A stretch of DNA of 64,000 bases from Halichoerus grypus. Its lineage: Eukaryota; Chordata; Mammalia; Carnivora; Phocidae. Both the position numbers and the translations under genes were made by a program. The stretch spans positions 132,847,444 to 132,911,443 of the forward strand of contig NC_135719.1 of NCBI RefSeq assembly GCF_964656455.1. Direction: 5' to 3'. Position 1 is the stretch's first letter. Each line of letters opens with the position of its first letter. Below the pieces are notes generated by a model that was not told the origin of the DNA, did not search any database, and saw only the letters and a program-made list of their open reading frames with translations. Shown in pieces: positions 53,457 to 64,000 of this stretch.

Positions 53457-53655
53457 TTTTTTTTTTTAAGATTTTATTTATTTATTTGACAGAGAGAGAG
53501 ACAGCGAGAGAGGGAACACAAGCACGGGGAGTGGTAGAGGGAGAAGCAGGCTCTCCGCCGAGCAGGGAGCCCGATGCGGGGCTCGATCCCAGGACCCTGG
53601 GATCATGACCTGAGCCAAAGGCAGACGCTTAAAGACTGAGCCACCCAGGCGCCCC
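53457..53655 (-). mobile_element. Can-SINE
   Basis: Near-consensus minus-strand copy with a perfect 19-bp TSD aacaattaaaatatgtttt (53438-53456, 53656-53674), so probably young. Confidence 0.97.
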
Positions 53656-53749
53656 AACAATTAAAATATGTTTTATTGGAAAGTGAAGGAGAGAACTATT
53701 AAACACAAATTTGAAAAATTATAAATCTTACTCATTAATTTTTTAAAAA

Positions 53750-54810
53750 TGATTTGTTAGTATTTAATTGTGTGTATATGGACAGGAGTATATTCAACCA
53801 ATCTCTTGTAAATGGATGTTTGTGTTGTTTTAAATATATTGCTTTTACAAATAACTTGGCATATAAGTTGTTGGTATTTTTGGCATAATATTTTCATGAT
53901 GAAATTCTAAAAGTGGGATTCTTGGAAAGAATAATAAAAGGCCACGAATATTTGTTAAATATTTCCAAATTCATTTCTATAGGATCTGCTTCCTTTTCCT
54001 TTCTCAGAAGCATTTTAAGAGTTCTAGTTTTTCCTTCATCTGCCTAAAGAGAGTGTGTTGACAAGATTTTGAATTTTGCCAATCTGAAATATAAATAATT
54101 ATATTTCTGTAGAAATTTAATTTGTATTGGAACATCTTTTCAGATGCTTGTGGGTTCTTTGAATATTTTTAATTCTGGGAACTGTGTAGTATTTTGCACA
54201 ATTTTTTAAGGGACTTCTAGTCTTTATCTTCTCGATTTTATGAGTTTTACCTCTGAGATACAAGTTACAGATATTTTCTCACAGTTTGTTAGTGTCTTTT
54301 GCTTTTCCTTCTAGTATTTTATTCAAAACATACCCCCCTCCCCCGCCCTTTGGTGGAGCCAATTTATCAATCCTTTTTTTTTTTTTTTTCTGCATTTCTC
54401 AGACCAATTTAGAAAAGCTGATGGTAATAGCAGGTAACAAATTTTCTTTTGCTTACTTTGCATGCTTGTATGATTTTACTTTTACATTTAGATCACTGAA
54501 ATTGTTGGGATTTATTCTGTTGCATGGTGTGTGTTGTGGATCCAATTTTTTTCTTTGCCTGAATGTCTATACAGTTGTCCCAATACCATTTTTTTGAAAA
54601 GTTCCTCTATTTTGCAGTATTTGAAAGGCCAATCTTATCCTATACGAAATTTTCAAGTGTTCTTGTGTCTCTTTCTTAGTTCTTTATTCCATTGCATTGC
54701 TCTGTCTATTCACATGGTTCTACACTATTTTAATTTTAGAGGCTTTGCAAAGTGTTTACATATCTGGTACAGTTAATTCCCTCTCATTACTTTCTTTTTC
54801 AGGACATGCC
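53750..54810 (-). mobile_element. Old antisense L1 remnant
   Basis: Minus-strand L1 ORF2-like sequence, clearest at 54480-54780 (attgttgggatttattctg; ttccattgcattgctctgtc). The 53750-54300 part is more diverged and could belong to a separate L1/HAL1 copy. No usable frame remains. Confidence 0.6.
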
Positions 54811-55019
54811 TGCCAGACACTAACTTTTGAATAAGAGCACGTAGCAAAGAGGGGGAAATCACTGTGATTTGGAATCTGTTCCAACAAGCATTTACTAGAG
54901 AATTTACAGACAACTTTATTTTTCTGACACTGGAATTCACCACACACATAATAAGGTGCATTTTTTTTTTTCATCATGGCACAATCATTAAGACCACAGC
55001 ATCTATAGTCACAATCCCC

Positions 55020-55230
55020 GGGGTATCTAAGCTCCAACTATTACCAATTAATTGTGAGATCTTGGCTAAGTTATACTCTTTAAGCCTTGGCTTCATTATG
55101 TTAAAAGGGAAAAATAATAATACTACAACTTAATATTGCAGTGAATGTTAAAAATAGAAAATGCATATTAAGAGTTTAGCATGGTGTTTGGCAAATAGAA
55201 AGCTCTCAATAAAAATAATAGTTTATTGAG
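55020..55230 (+). mobile_element. MIR relic
   Basis: gtgagatcttggctaagttat, then cttggcttcattatgttaa and ttggcaaatagaaagctctc. Confidence 0.6.
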
Positions 55231-57496
55231 CTGGTATAGGATGTTTTTCTATCTTAAATGCTGTGAAGATAGAATTCAGTTATTTTTATAAGTAGCTTAT
55301 TAATACACACACCTATACACACTAAATATCTGCAGATTATCAAAAAAATTTTCCAAAATTGAGGGCTCTCAACTCATCTCATTTAGTGATCAAAATTAAC
55401 ATAAAAGGAATCTGCAGGCCAGAGAGATACATGATTTGCCTAAAATCCCACAGAAAAATAATGGCAGTCAGAGTCTTCTCAATTTCTCTTCTCCCTCCCA
55501 GAAGTTGGGGATAGAACAAGATGGTATATGAATTATTTTCCAACTCCATGATTACATTTAAAAAGCAGATATATTTTTCTTCTCATAGAAAAGCTGACCA
55601 TTGTACTCTTTTGGTTTTAAGAGTCTCTTTTATTTTCACATCCTCTTATTGCTATATATATTTTTTCCCATTTCATTCTATTTCATGCATAGTATGAAGT
55701 TGGATAGTTTAAATAAAATGATTAGAATTTATCCGCCCAAACTCTATCACCAAATAATAAAACCTGTCTCCTATGTTGGCATTATTAAGTTTCAACTTCA
55801 CACTAACAATTTAAACACTCGTTAGCTGGAAAGCTGCTCATGCATTATAATTTATCTTCATGTTTGGCTGATGAAGTCCAGAAAAAATCATCACATCGTA
55901 TATTCTCGCATATCTCAGTGCTGTCAGCTTAATCAAACCAGCTGCATCATTGTTTCTGCAATAGGCACTAGTCCACAAAAGGAGTGGATATACAACATGG
56001 CATATTTCAGAATACACTGAGTGCAGTTTTACACATTGTAAGTGTTTATCTCTAATACGAGTTATTGTCCCTCTGCACAGTTAGAAGTCATCAATGGAGG
56101 ATTTCTTCCTCACTGACGTGTGAGTGGGTTCTGTAGTAGTGGTCTGCATGCTACAATATGAAAGTAGAAGGGAAAGCTAAAAGCAGCCCTTAAACTCAAG
56201 CCTCTCTCATCATGAGTATGAAAATGCAACATGAGAAGGGTAACACACTTAAAAATCTTTGAAAAAAAGCATCCATCCTTCAGTAATATCCAAGCTTGAA
56301 TGTGATATGCAGATTAGCTCTGATAAAATGCATGGCTCAGACAGAAAGTATTGCTGATGGTATCATTAAAGAGAGAGAGAAAGAGAATGGCAAGCAGCTG
56401 GACTTGTTTAAAATACAGATACCCAGGCTCTCGCTAAACATTTTGATTTAGTAGGTTGTGCAAGTGGCTTAAGAATTTAAATGTTTACAACCAGCGCAGG
56501 TGAATCTGACACATTTGCTCCAAATGTATCCACTCTGAGATGCTATTCCAGAGGAGGAAGCAGTCATTGCATGATGTGAAAGCCTCAGTGTAGCATGGGA
56601 AAATCAAAATATAAAGAGGAGACTTTATGGTTTAACTCAGAATCCGCCAGCAAAGATTTTAGCAGTGAAGCAATACCTTTTATATAAAGCAGTGGTTTAC
56701 AGCCCTAACAGCATATCTGAATACTTTGTGGGATTTATTCTGCTACAGAAGGCTCTGATGAGCATCCAGATCTGAGAAGGACAGGTGGTACTTGTCTAAA
56801 GACCAGAACAAGTTCTGAAAGCTTTGGTTTACATTTTAAATTAGAAACCAATGTGAGTGTCCATTTATTATGAATATATGGAAAAATATGATGGTTTGAA
56901 GGTATAATAGGATACTTTTAGTCAAAGTGTTCATCCTGACAAATAAATACCATGAATCATGTCTTACTGTGACACATCAACATAGACAAAATTTTACTGT
57001 AAAATTTACTTTATTTTGGTATTTGATAGACTACTTCAATGATGTAATAACTCTCTACAAGATTTATTATATGGCACATCTCCTCTCCCTAATATTAATT
57101 TCTCAAATAGAAATGTATTCCCAGAAGTGACTTCATAACTAGGGGGTTTTCAATCCACTGTTTAGCCCCGAGATCAGTGCTAAACAGGTTTTTGTTCTAA
57201 ATAGCACAGGGAACAAAATTTGCTGTAGGCTTTACCAACATATTTGGTTTTGTATCTATCCTATATTGCTGTATGTTTTCAAAATCTTTGATATACATTG
57301 ACCTTACCATTTCCTTTCACAGCTATGCTTTACTTTGCAAAAAAAAAAAAAAAGTGTTTAGAACTTAATTATAGAAAGATGTAAATAGGAAACCAAGTGA
57401 CAGAAAATAATTTTCTAAAATCTGTGATGTTTCCTATCAAGTGGAATGAGTTAGTTTTAGATTATAAGTACTTTGTTTTTCCCTTCATCTTTTTAT
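55231..57496. other. Mostly unique, no gene seen
   Basis: Contains a MER20-like relic. The 55830-56200 part is repeat-free and rich in homeodomain- and E-box-like words. Confidence 0.5.
56398..56550 (-). mobile_element. MER20-like hAT relic
   Basis: Includes aatacagatacccaggctc, gatttagtaggtt and a diverged end near ctctgagatgctattcc. A second cagtggttt-type start lies at about 56690 and may be a related fragment. Confidence 0.45.
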
Positions 57497-58022
57497 TAGT
57501 TATGTGTTGTTTCAAAACAGGTTACCACAAAATAAAGTGGCTTAAAGTAAAAACAATTTATGGTTTTTCATGACTCTGCCAGTTAACTGGTCTCAGCTGG
57601 CAGTTCTTCAGATGGTCTTTCTTGTGTTCACTTGTGAAGTTGCAGATGGGAGCAGCTGGTACTGCAATCTCAAGATGGCCTCATTTGCATGCCTGGCATT
57701 GATGGTGGCTTTTGGCGGGGGCCTCTTGGTTGTCTTCCATATGGCTTCTCAGCCTCCAAAGATCTAGACAAGCTTCATTACAGGGTACTATTTGGGTTCC
57801 AAAAAGCAAAGAAATTACCAGGTCTCTAAGGACCTAGTTTCTGGAACGCACACTTTATCATTTTTACCGTATTCTGATGGTCAAAGCAAATCATAAATCC
57901 AGCCCAGGTTCAACTGGAGCAGAAATAGCCCCACCTTTTCACCTTTTGATCGAAGAAGATGTATAAAGACACAAAGGTGGAAAGAATATTGGTGGCCATC
58001 TTTGTAGATAATCTACCCAATC
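57497..58022 (+). mobile_element. Old interspersed repeat, family not assigned
   Basis: Starts near ttattagttatgtgttg with ggttaccacaaaataaagtgg and ends near ggtggccatctttgtag. I recognise this order as an old mammalian repeat but cannot name it. The short open frame at 57570-57767 lies inside and is not a gene. Confidence 0.5.
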
Positions 58023-58411
58023 TTGAATGAATTCACACAATGCATTTTTATATATTAGCAAGTTGATCATTATAAGTAAATCCACTAATCTCCCACCAAA
58101 CAAAAATATTGGACAGAATTTAACATATACTTGCATAACACTTAATTTTTAGTAGAATTCATAGTTATACTTTTAGAAGTCTGAATTTTAGAGAATATAA
58201 GAGGTAAGGAATGGGAGCTAAAGATTTACAAGAGAATCTCTTTTTGCTTTTTCTCTAAAAAGAAGCAATATATCATTTTTAATTTTGAAACATAATGTAT
58301 ATAATTAAACATGTAATTAATGTTCTATTGATTTATTCACTATTTTTAAAGGATTTTGTAACAATGTATGTGACAACTAATGTCAATGCATGGTATTAAA
58401 TTTAAGCTCTG

Positions 58412-58622
58412 GGGGCACCTGGGTGTCTCAGTCATTAAGCCTCTGCCTTTGGCTCAGGTCATGATCCCAGGGTCCTGGGATTGAGCCCCACATCTGCCTG
58501 GGCTCCCGGCAGTGGAAGGCCTGCTTCTCCCTCTCCCACTACCTTTGCTTGTTTTCCCTCTCTTTCTCTCTCTCTCTCTCTCTGTCAAATATATAAATAA
58601 AATATAAAATATAAAAATAAAT
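58412..58622 (+). mobile_element. Can-SINE
   Basis: Plus-strand copy with an expanded CT run. TSD aaatttaagctctg at 58398-58411 and 58623-58636. Confidence 0.94.
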
Positions 58623-59026
58623 AAATTTAAGCTCTGTGAGACATTTAAAAATATCTAGTGAGAAAACAAAATCAACAGTATTGAATAATCCTGAGTATGG
58701 GTAAAATATAACCTCAAAATATGAAGAAAATATCTAAATTCATTTCACACCAAGATTTTGCAGTCCCTCCTCGATATCTTTGAAATTCCATTCCCACAAT
58801 TCTTCCCAAGAGAATTCTGATTGTACATTAAAGAGAAATTGTGAAAATAAAATTTGATATAATTATATCTATTGATGGCCATAGTTACTACAATTTTTCT
58901 TTTCATAAATTTGACTTGCTTATTTAACAGCCATTCAAGACTCCAGAAAACACTGTTTTTGTTTTAATACAAGTAATGGAAAGGGCAAAGATAGTATCGC
59001 ATTCCAGCTCAATAAACTAAACTAGT

Positions 59027-59035
59027 ATCTATCTA

Positions 59036-59080
<45 letters not shown>

Positions 59081-59099
59081 ATCTATCTATCATCTATCA
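59027..59099. repeat. (TATC)n microsatellite
   Basis: About 15 tetranucleotide units with a few imperfect ones at the right end; not attached to a SINE. Confidence 0.96.
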
Positions 59100-60666
59100 A
59101 GTTTATTGTTTTCACCTGGGTTCCCTATGGTAGTTTGGTAATTCTCTGAAGATGTTTATCATTAAACGGGCAAAAAAATGTGCATTATCTATAGCTACAT
59201 CTTCCTTTTTTTTCTTTCTTGTAGAAGATTGTCTTATTTTATTTTGCAGTGGTGTATGTGGAAAAGTAGTAAACAGTAGGTTTCAGGAATTGCGTCTTTT
59301 AATACATTATTTCCGTTGATGGGATGTAAAGAACTCCTATACTCAGAATAGAAGCTAAGATGATGGCTGGGTTGGAGTTCCCATGCTGCTTTTCACTCCT
59401 GTGCATAACAAAGACTCTGCTTGAATAACTTTAATCTATTTAGTATGAACTAATCTCAACCTTTGCAAGTGATATTAATGGTATAATAGAATAAAGTGAC
59501 ACAAAGGGGAGTGTACTCTTGGAATAAGGAATAACAGAGAACGACATAAGAAAAAAGAAAAACAGAATTATTCCTGCTTTATTGCTTAGAAAGTTACCTT
59601 TTTTTTCATTAAAAGAGTCATTTTATGATTGTTGAAAATGATCACAAGACAGAACTGCATTTTATTGCAGTGCATATATGCTGATTTGTGAACAAAGGTA
59701 AACACTATGACCTCAGATATATATTTTTAATAAGCATTCAGTGAATATAATTTTCATCAACCCTGATTGTGTTCAAATGTTTTTAAGATTTGGCAGTTAA
59801 AAATAAACATCTCTTTAACTAATAGTTGTTGAGAAGAAACTATGTGCCAAATACCATGTATGTTCTGGGCATACACAATGGAGTCTCTGCTTCTAAGGAG
59901 CTTAGAATCAATTTTGGTAATGGAAAAGTCAATTGATCATTAAAATCCAGTAATTTAAATAGTGTTCTAGAAGAAAGCACAGCAAATTAGAACACCCACA
60001 TTATGTATTATCGTGAAGAATTAGGACACCTGCTATCATGAAGACTTCCACAAAAGGTATCTCTTAAGAAGGATAATTTTATATTTAACTATTAAATAAT
60101 AAATAAGCAAGATATTCCATTTGGAAAAAATAGTATGCACTTTCATGCATAGCATCAAAGACTGTTACTGTATCAGATGCTATTGGTGCCTCTCATAACC
60201 AGTCAAAACTCCATTCTAGAATGTGCAGTTGCATCCTACGGCTAGTATCTGTGGCTTTTTTTGTTTTGATTTTGAGGGCTCTTTCTTGACATGTGCATCA
60301 TGTGGAATTAGTGTTCCAGGGAACAGCCCTCAGGCAGTAATGAATTGAAATTGGGTAATAAATACTGTAATTTCCTTGCATTCATGATGAGACATCTCTA
60401 AGGTGTGTTGTATGTTGTCTCCCAGAGTTCCACAAGAGGATAGTCCGTCAGGGTAGCCTGTTCTTTTATGTAGCCTGTATTGGTTTTCTTTCCTTCCTTA
60501 TCTCACATATCCAACTTCTAGAAGTGCTTTTTAAGATCAACTCCCAAATAAATTACTTGCTCTTAAATCGTTGTCTCAAGTTCTGCTTTGGGAAAAAGCA
60601 GCCTAAAATAATATCAGCTTGTAATATCCTCGTAAGACTGGAATGAAGAGTATGGGTAAAATAATA
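59100..60666. other. No gene seen
   Basis: Unique sequence with a weak MIR/L2-like patch near 59810-59920. Confidence 0.5.
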
Positions 60667-60686
60667 CTAAAAATCTGATGCAATGT

Positions 60687-60765
60687 AAGATCTATCTATC
60701 ATCTATCTATTTATCTATCTATCTATCTATCTATCTATCATCTATCATCTATCTATCTACCTATC

Positions 60766-60808
<43 letters not shown>

Positions 60809-60996
60809 ATCTATCTATCTATCTTTGTTAGAGAGAGAGGAGGTAGGGGGCACAGCAGGTAAGAGCAGAGGGAGAGGGACAAGAGACTCTAGACTGAACA
60901 CACAGCCTGACCCAGGGCTCAATCCCATGACCCTGAGATCATGACCTGAGCCCATCAAGAGACCAACACTCAACCTACCAAGCCACCCAGGTGCCC
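60687..60996 (-). mobile_element. Can-SINE whose tail became a TATC microsatellite
   Basis: SINE body at about 60825-60996. The A-rich tail position is filled by about 135 bp of (TATC)n. TSD ctaaaaatctgatgcaatgt / ctaaaaatctcatgcaatgt (60667-60686, 60997-61016) brackets body and microsatellite together. Confidence 0.92.
60691..60827. repeat. (TATC)n microsatellite in a SINE tail
   Basis: Over 30 units with catc interruptions, located between the left TSD and the SINE body. Confidence 0.96.
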
Positions 60997-61111
60997 CTAA
61001 AAATCTCATGCAATGTGAAACACCAATGAAAATAGGAACACAAATGCACAGATACACACATGTGTAAATACACACACATAGAAATTAAAATGCCAAGTCA
61101 CAAAATATAAT

Positions 61112-61262
61112 AATAGTTAACTTTTATTGAGCGCTTAGTATGTGCCAAATATTGTACTAAGCACATCATATATGAACTTTCTCTTTACTTTTCACAACAA
61201 TTTTCTGAGATAAGTTATATAATTTTCCCTGTTTACTCATGAGGAAGCCAGGCATGCAGTGA
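61112..61262 (+). mobile_element. MIR relic
   Basis: ttattgagcgcttagtatgt, tgtactaagcac, and actcatgaggaagcc. Confidence 0.65.
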
Positions 61263-61518
61263 TTCATTCCTATTTGGTAAATGGTAAACTTGTGGTCCAG
61301 AAGATAAGTACCTCCATTAGATAGTTTAAAGGATGTCGAGTCCTGGAACATCCTGGAAAGAAGGAGGAACAAAGGTGAGGAAGAAGGAGAGTTCTAGCAT
61401 CTTTAGGAACAATGGAGAAAATATAACTCAAGGTCAGCTTGAAGGAAGGAACTACATGGCAGAGAAAATGTTTCTAATTACACAGTTATGATGAGTCATA
61501 ATAAAATAGTAATAATTA

Positions 61519-61695
61519 AGGATGCCTAGTTGGCTCAGTCGGTTAAGCATCTGCCTTCAGCTCAGGTCATGATCTCAGGGTCCTGGGATGGAGCCCTGGG
61601 TCGGAGTCTGCTTCTCAGTCTCCCTCTGCTCTTCCCCACAGGTTGTGCTCTCTCTTGCTCTCTATCTCGAATAAATAAACAAAATCTTTAAAAAT
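61519..61695 (+). mobile_element. Can-SINE, shortened body
   Basis: Plus-strand copy (ttggctcagtcggttaagc) lacking part of the central CT-rich region. Weak TSD around aaaatagtaataatta / aaatatagtgataatc. Confidence 0.88.
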
Positions 61696-61699
61696 ATAG

Positions 61700-61870
61700 T
61701 GATAATCATAATCTTTATTTTGTGTTTGGCACTAGACCATCAAGCACTATATGAGAATATTTTATACTTACAAAATACTAAGTACTATTATTACTCCCAT
61801 TGTACTGAATAGGCAACTGAAGGCTACTGATTTTAAAAGAGAACAAGTAGGACCTGCAAGGAAGAAAGAA
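61700..61870 (+). mobile_element. MIR relic
   Basis: tactattattactcccattg followed by aataggcaactgaagg, directly right of a SINE. Confidence 0.5.
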
Positions 61871-62549
61871 ACTTTAGAGCCCTGGGGTTTATACTATCAT
61901 CTATCATTTATTACCTACCTGGCTGCCCTATTTACATTCTTCCTCTCAAAATTCTATCACATGTATAAAGTTGATTTGAAAAAAGAAAGAAAAGCATCTT
62001 ACAATTTAGTAGTAGAACCATCCACTTAAGTTTAAGTTACACTTTTAGCATAAGGATCAATAAAATGAATTACAGCAATCTCATAACAGAGAGGAGAGAA
62101 TTCAGAATGCTCTGTTATAAGGCTTTGTGCTACATGTGAAGGGCTATGGTGTTATTGCATGAGGAACTTAGATTAGTTAAAAATGTATATTGGATGTTCT
62201 AAGGAAAGTACCATTTTTTTAAAGTTCAATTAATATGATGAGAGGAAATAATATAGAATCATATAGCATACTTCTTTAAAGAATTCAGAAAAAGGGAGGA
62301 GGGGAATAAATGCAACAAATAAAAGACACTTTCATGGTCAATATTAATCCACCTCCATAAACGATCACTTTAAATATGAATTGTCAGAATACAAAAATTA
62401 AACAACAGAGATTTTTCAGAGTGAATAAAGTAATATTAATAATAAATTACTGATTCACATAATAATCAATAAAACTAATTAAATCACTAATAGTTAATAT
62501 TATTAATGGATAAACAACAACACTAATAATAACCAACACAAGACCTGTC
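61871..62549. other. No gene seen
   Basis: A/T-rich sequence before the right-hand L1; no repeat recognised. Confidence 0.5.
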
Positions 62550-64000
62550 TATTGAAACCCACTTTATCTGTAAAGATTCTAATAAGTTAAAATAAAAACA
62601 TCAAGAAAGATATACCATAATAACACCAATCAAAATTAAACTAGAGTGGTTATATTAATTTCAGACAAAACTGACTTCAGAACAAGGAAAATTATTAGGG
62701 GAAATGAGGATCTTTACATATTAATGATAAGTGGGTCTAATCTACAAAAAGACATAACTACTTTAAATGTGTATTCAACTAATGTCAGAATGTTGAATAT
62801 AGGAGGAAAAAATCTGGTATAACTACAGAGAAAAATAGACAAGTTTCATGATTACAGTTGAAGATTTCAGTGTTTTTGATAGATCAAAAAAATATATAGT
62901 TGGCCTAAACATCACTATCAATCAACTTGATCTAATTGACATTTACATGCTACTCTGCCAGCAAGAGCAGAATATATATTTTTTTCTCTTGTTCACATGG
63001 AACATTCACCAAGATAGACCACATTTTGGACCAGAAAATAAACCTTAAAAAAATCTAAAGGCAGAAAGGTCTAATATCAATAACCTAAGCTTTCACCATA
63101 AGAAACTAGAGAGAGGAGAGTAATTTAAGCCTAAGGAAAGGAGAAGGGAAGAATTACTTAAAAAAAAAAAAATAGAGCAGAACCCATGAAATTAAAAATA
63201 AGAACACAATAGAGAAAATCAACAAAAACAAAATTTGGTATCTTGAAAAGATTGATAAAATTTATAAACTTCAAACCAGGCTGACCAAGATAAAAAGAAT
63301 AGACACAAATTATCAATATCAGAAATGAAATAGGCATCAACGCTATTGATACCTTGGACATTAGAAAGTTAATAAAGGAATACTATGAATAATTCTATGT
63401 CCACCAATTTGAAATAGTCCAAATTCTTTTTTTTTGTTAGTTTTTTTTAAGGTATATTTTTTTTAAGATTTTATTTATTTATTTGTCAGAGAGAGAGAGC
63501 TAGAGAGCACAAGCAGGGGGAGCAGGAGAGGGAGAAGCAGGCCCCCACTGAGCAGGGAGCCCAATGTGGGACTCAATCGCAGGACCCTGGGATCATGACC
63601 TGAGCCAAAGGCAGGCGCTTAACGGCTGAGCCACCCAGGTGCCCCTAATCCAAATTCTTTTAAGACATGAACTACCTAAACTTACAAAGGAGGTAGATAT
63701 TTAATAAAGAAATGATAACAATTCTCCACAATCTCTTCCAGAAAATAAAAGCAGAGAGAACACTTCCTAACACATCCACTGAGGCTAACATTACTCCAAT
63801 ATTAAAGTGAAATAAAGGCGTAATAAGAAAGAAAAAACCACACAGACCATTAACATAGGCACAAAAATCAAGTCTAATAATGTATAGAAAAATTATACAT
63901 TGTGGCCAAGTGGATTTATTCTATGTTTGCCAGTTTGGTTCAACATTTGAAAATCAAAAAAATCTACCACATTACTAGTCTAAAGGAAAATCATAAATCA
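62550..64000 (+). mobile_element. Old L1 ORF2 fragment running off the window
   Basis: Plus-strand L1 ORF2-like sequence, for example the region translating close to SRPHFGPENKP (ttcaccaagatagaccacatt) and the later caaatttggtatcttgaaaag. It is broken by stops and by a SINE (63431-63645), and continues past the right edge. Confidence 0.7.
63431..63645 (-). mobile_element. Can-SINE inserted in L1 ORF2
   Basis: Minus-strand copy with a T-rich tail. TSD tagtccaaattctttt / taatccaaattctttt (63415-63430, 63646-63661) lies in L1 sequence. Confidence 0.94.

Noticed and set aside
54286..54776. Hydrophobic plus-strand frames of 81-103 codons
   Set aside because: They are antisense readings of old L1 ORF2.
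56092..56130. A 39-base candidate microexon between tgtccctctgcacag and gtgagt
   Set aside because: Both splice-like sites occur, but the block is too short to judge and nothing else supports a gene here.
59027..60827. CRISPR-like regular repeats
   Set aside because: They are tetranucleotide microsatellites without spacers, in a mammalian genome.
60678..60944. Ser/Ile/Tyr/Leu repeat protein of 88 codons
   Set aside because: It is the TATC microsatellite read in frame, followed by a SINE.

Overview
This is nuclear DNA from a carnivoran mammal, probably a caniform of the bear/seal/mustelid group. The evidence is 24 copies of the tRNA-derived carnivore SINE (Can-SINE), most with A-rich tails and many with matching target-site duplications (TSDs). 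Several L1 copies also end in a 3' module that I associate with carnivore L1s. The sequence is A/T-rich and has no long open reading frame of its own. It reads as gene desert or large-intron sequence.

Two reverse-transcribed host mRNAs are present. A CSK (C-terminal Src kinase) processed pseudogene lies on the minus strand at about 6383-8440. It has lost three catalytic motifs, keeps its 3' UTR and AATAAA signal, and is split by a SINE. An RPS6 (ribosomal protein S6) retrocopy lies on the plus strand at 32638-33493. It is complete from 5' pyrimidine tract to poly(A), sits inside an L1 3' end, and has a 14-bp TSD. Its 243-codon frame is open, but a 2-base deletion removes the normal C-terminus.

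Layout: 1-6.3 kb holds sparse repeats. 6.4-8.7 kb is the CSK pseudogene. 8.9-12.1 kb holds three SINEs and a possible minus-strand terminal exon at 10914-11036. 12-24.7 kb is mostly unique with MIR/L2/MER20 relics and a short L1. 24.7-31 kb holds SINEs, a shuffled inverted duplication (27.8/29.0 kb) and a SINE-in-SINE. 32.4-33.6 kb is the L1 carrying RPS6. 34-40.2 kb is rich in SINEs and L1, including a 5'-inverted L1. 41.3-45.9 kb holds two sense L1 fragments. 46-49.8 kb holds SINEs and three hAT-type DNA transposon relics. 49.8-54.8 kb holds long antisense L1 remnants. 55-62.5 kb is mostly unique with microsatellites. 62.5 kb to the end is an L1 ORF2 relic that runs off the window.

The genes do not form a pathway; the window is a record of retrotransposition. 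I found no new defence, metabolic or regulatory system. The points most worth checking are the shuffled duplication, the candidate exon, the duplicated L1 3' module and the RPS6 retrocopy. Family names come from memory of consensus sequences, not from a database search.
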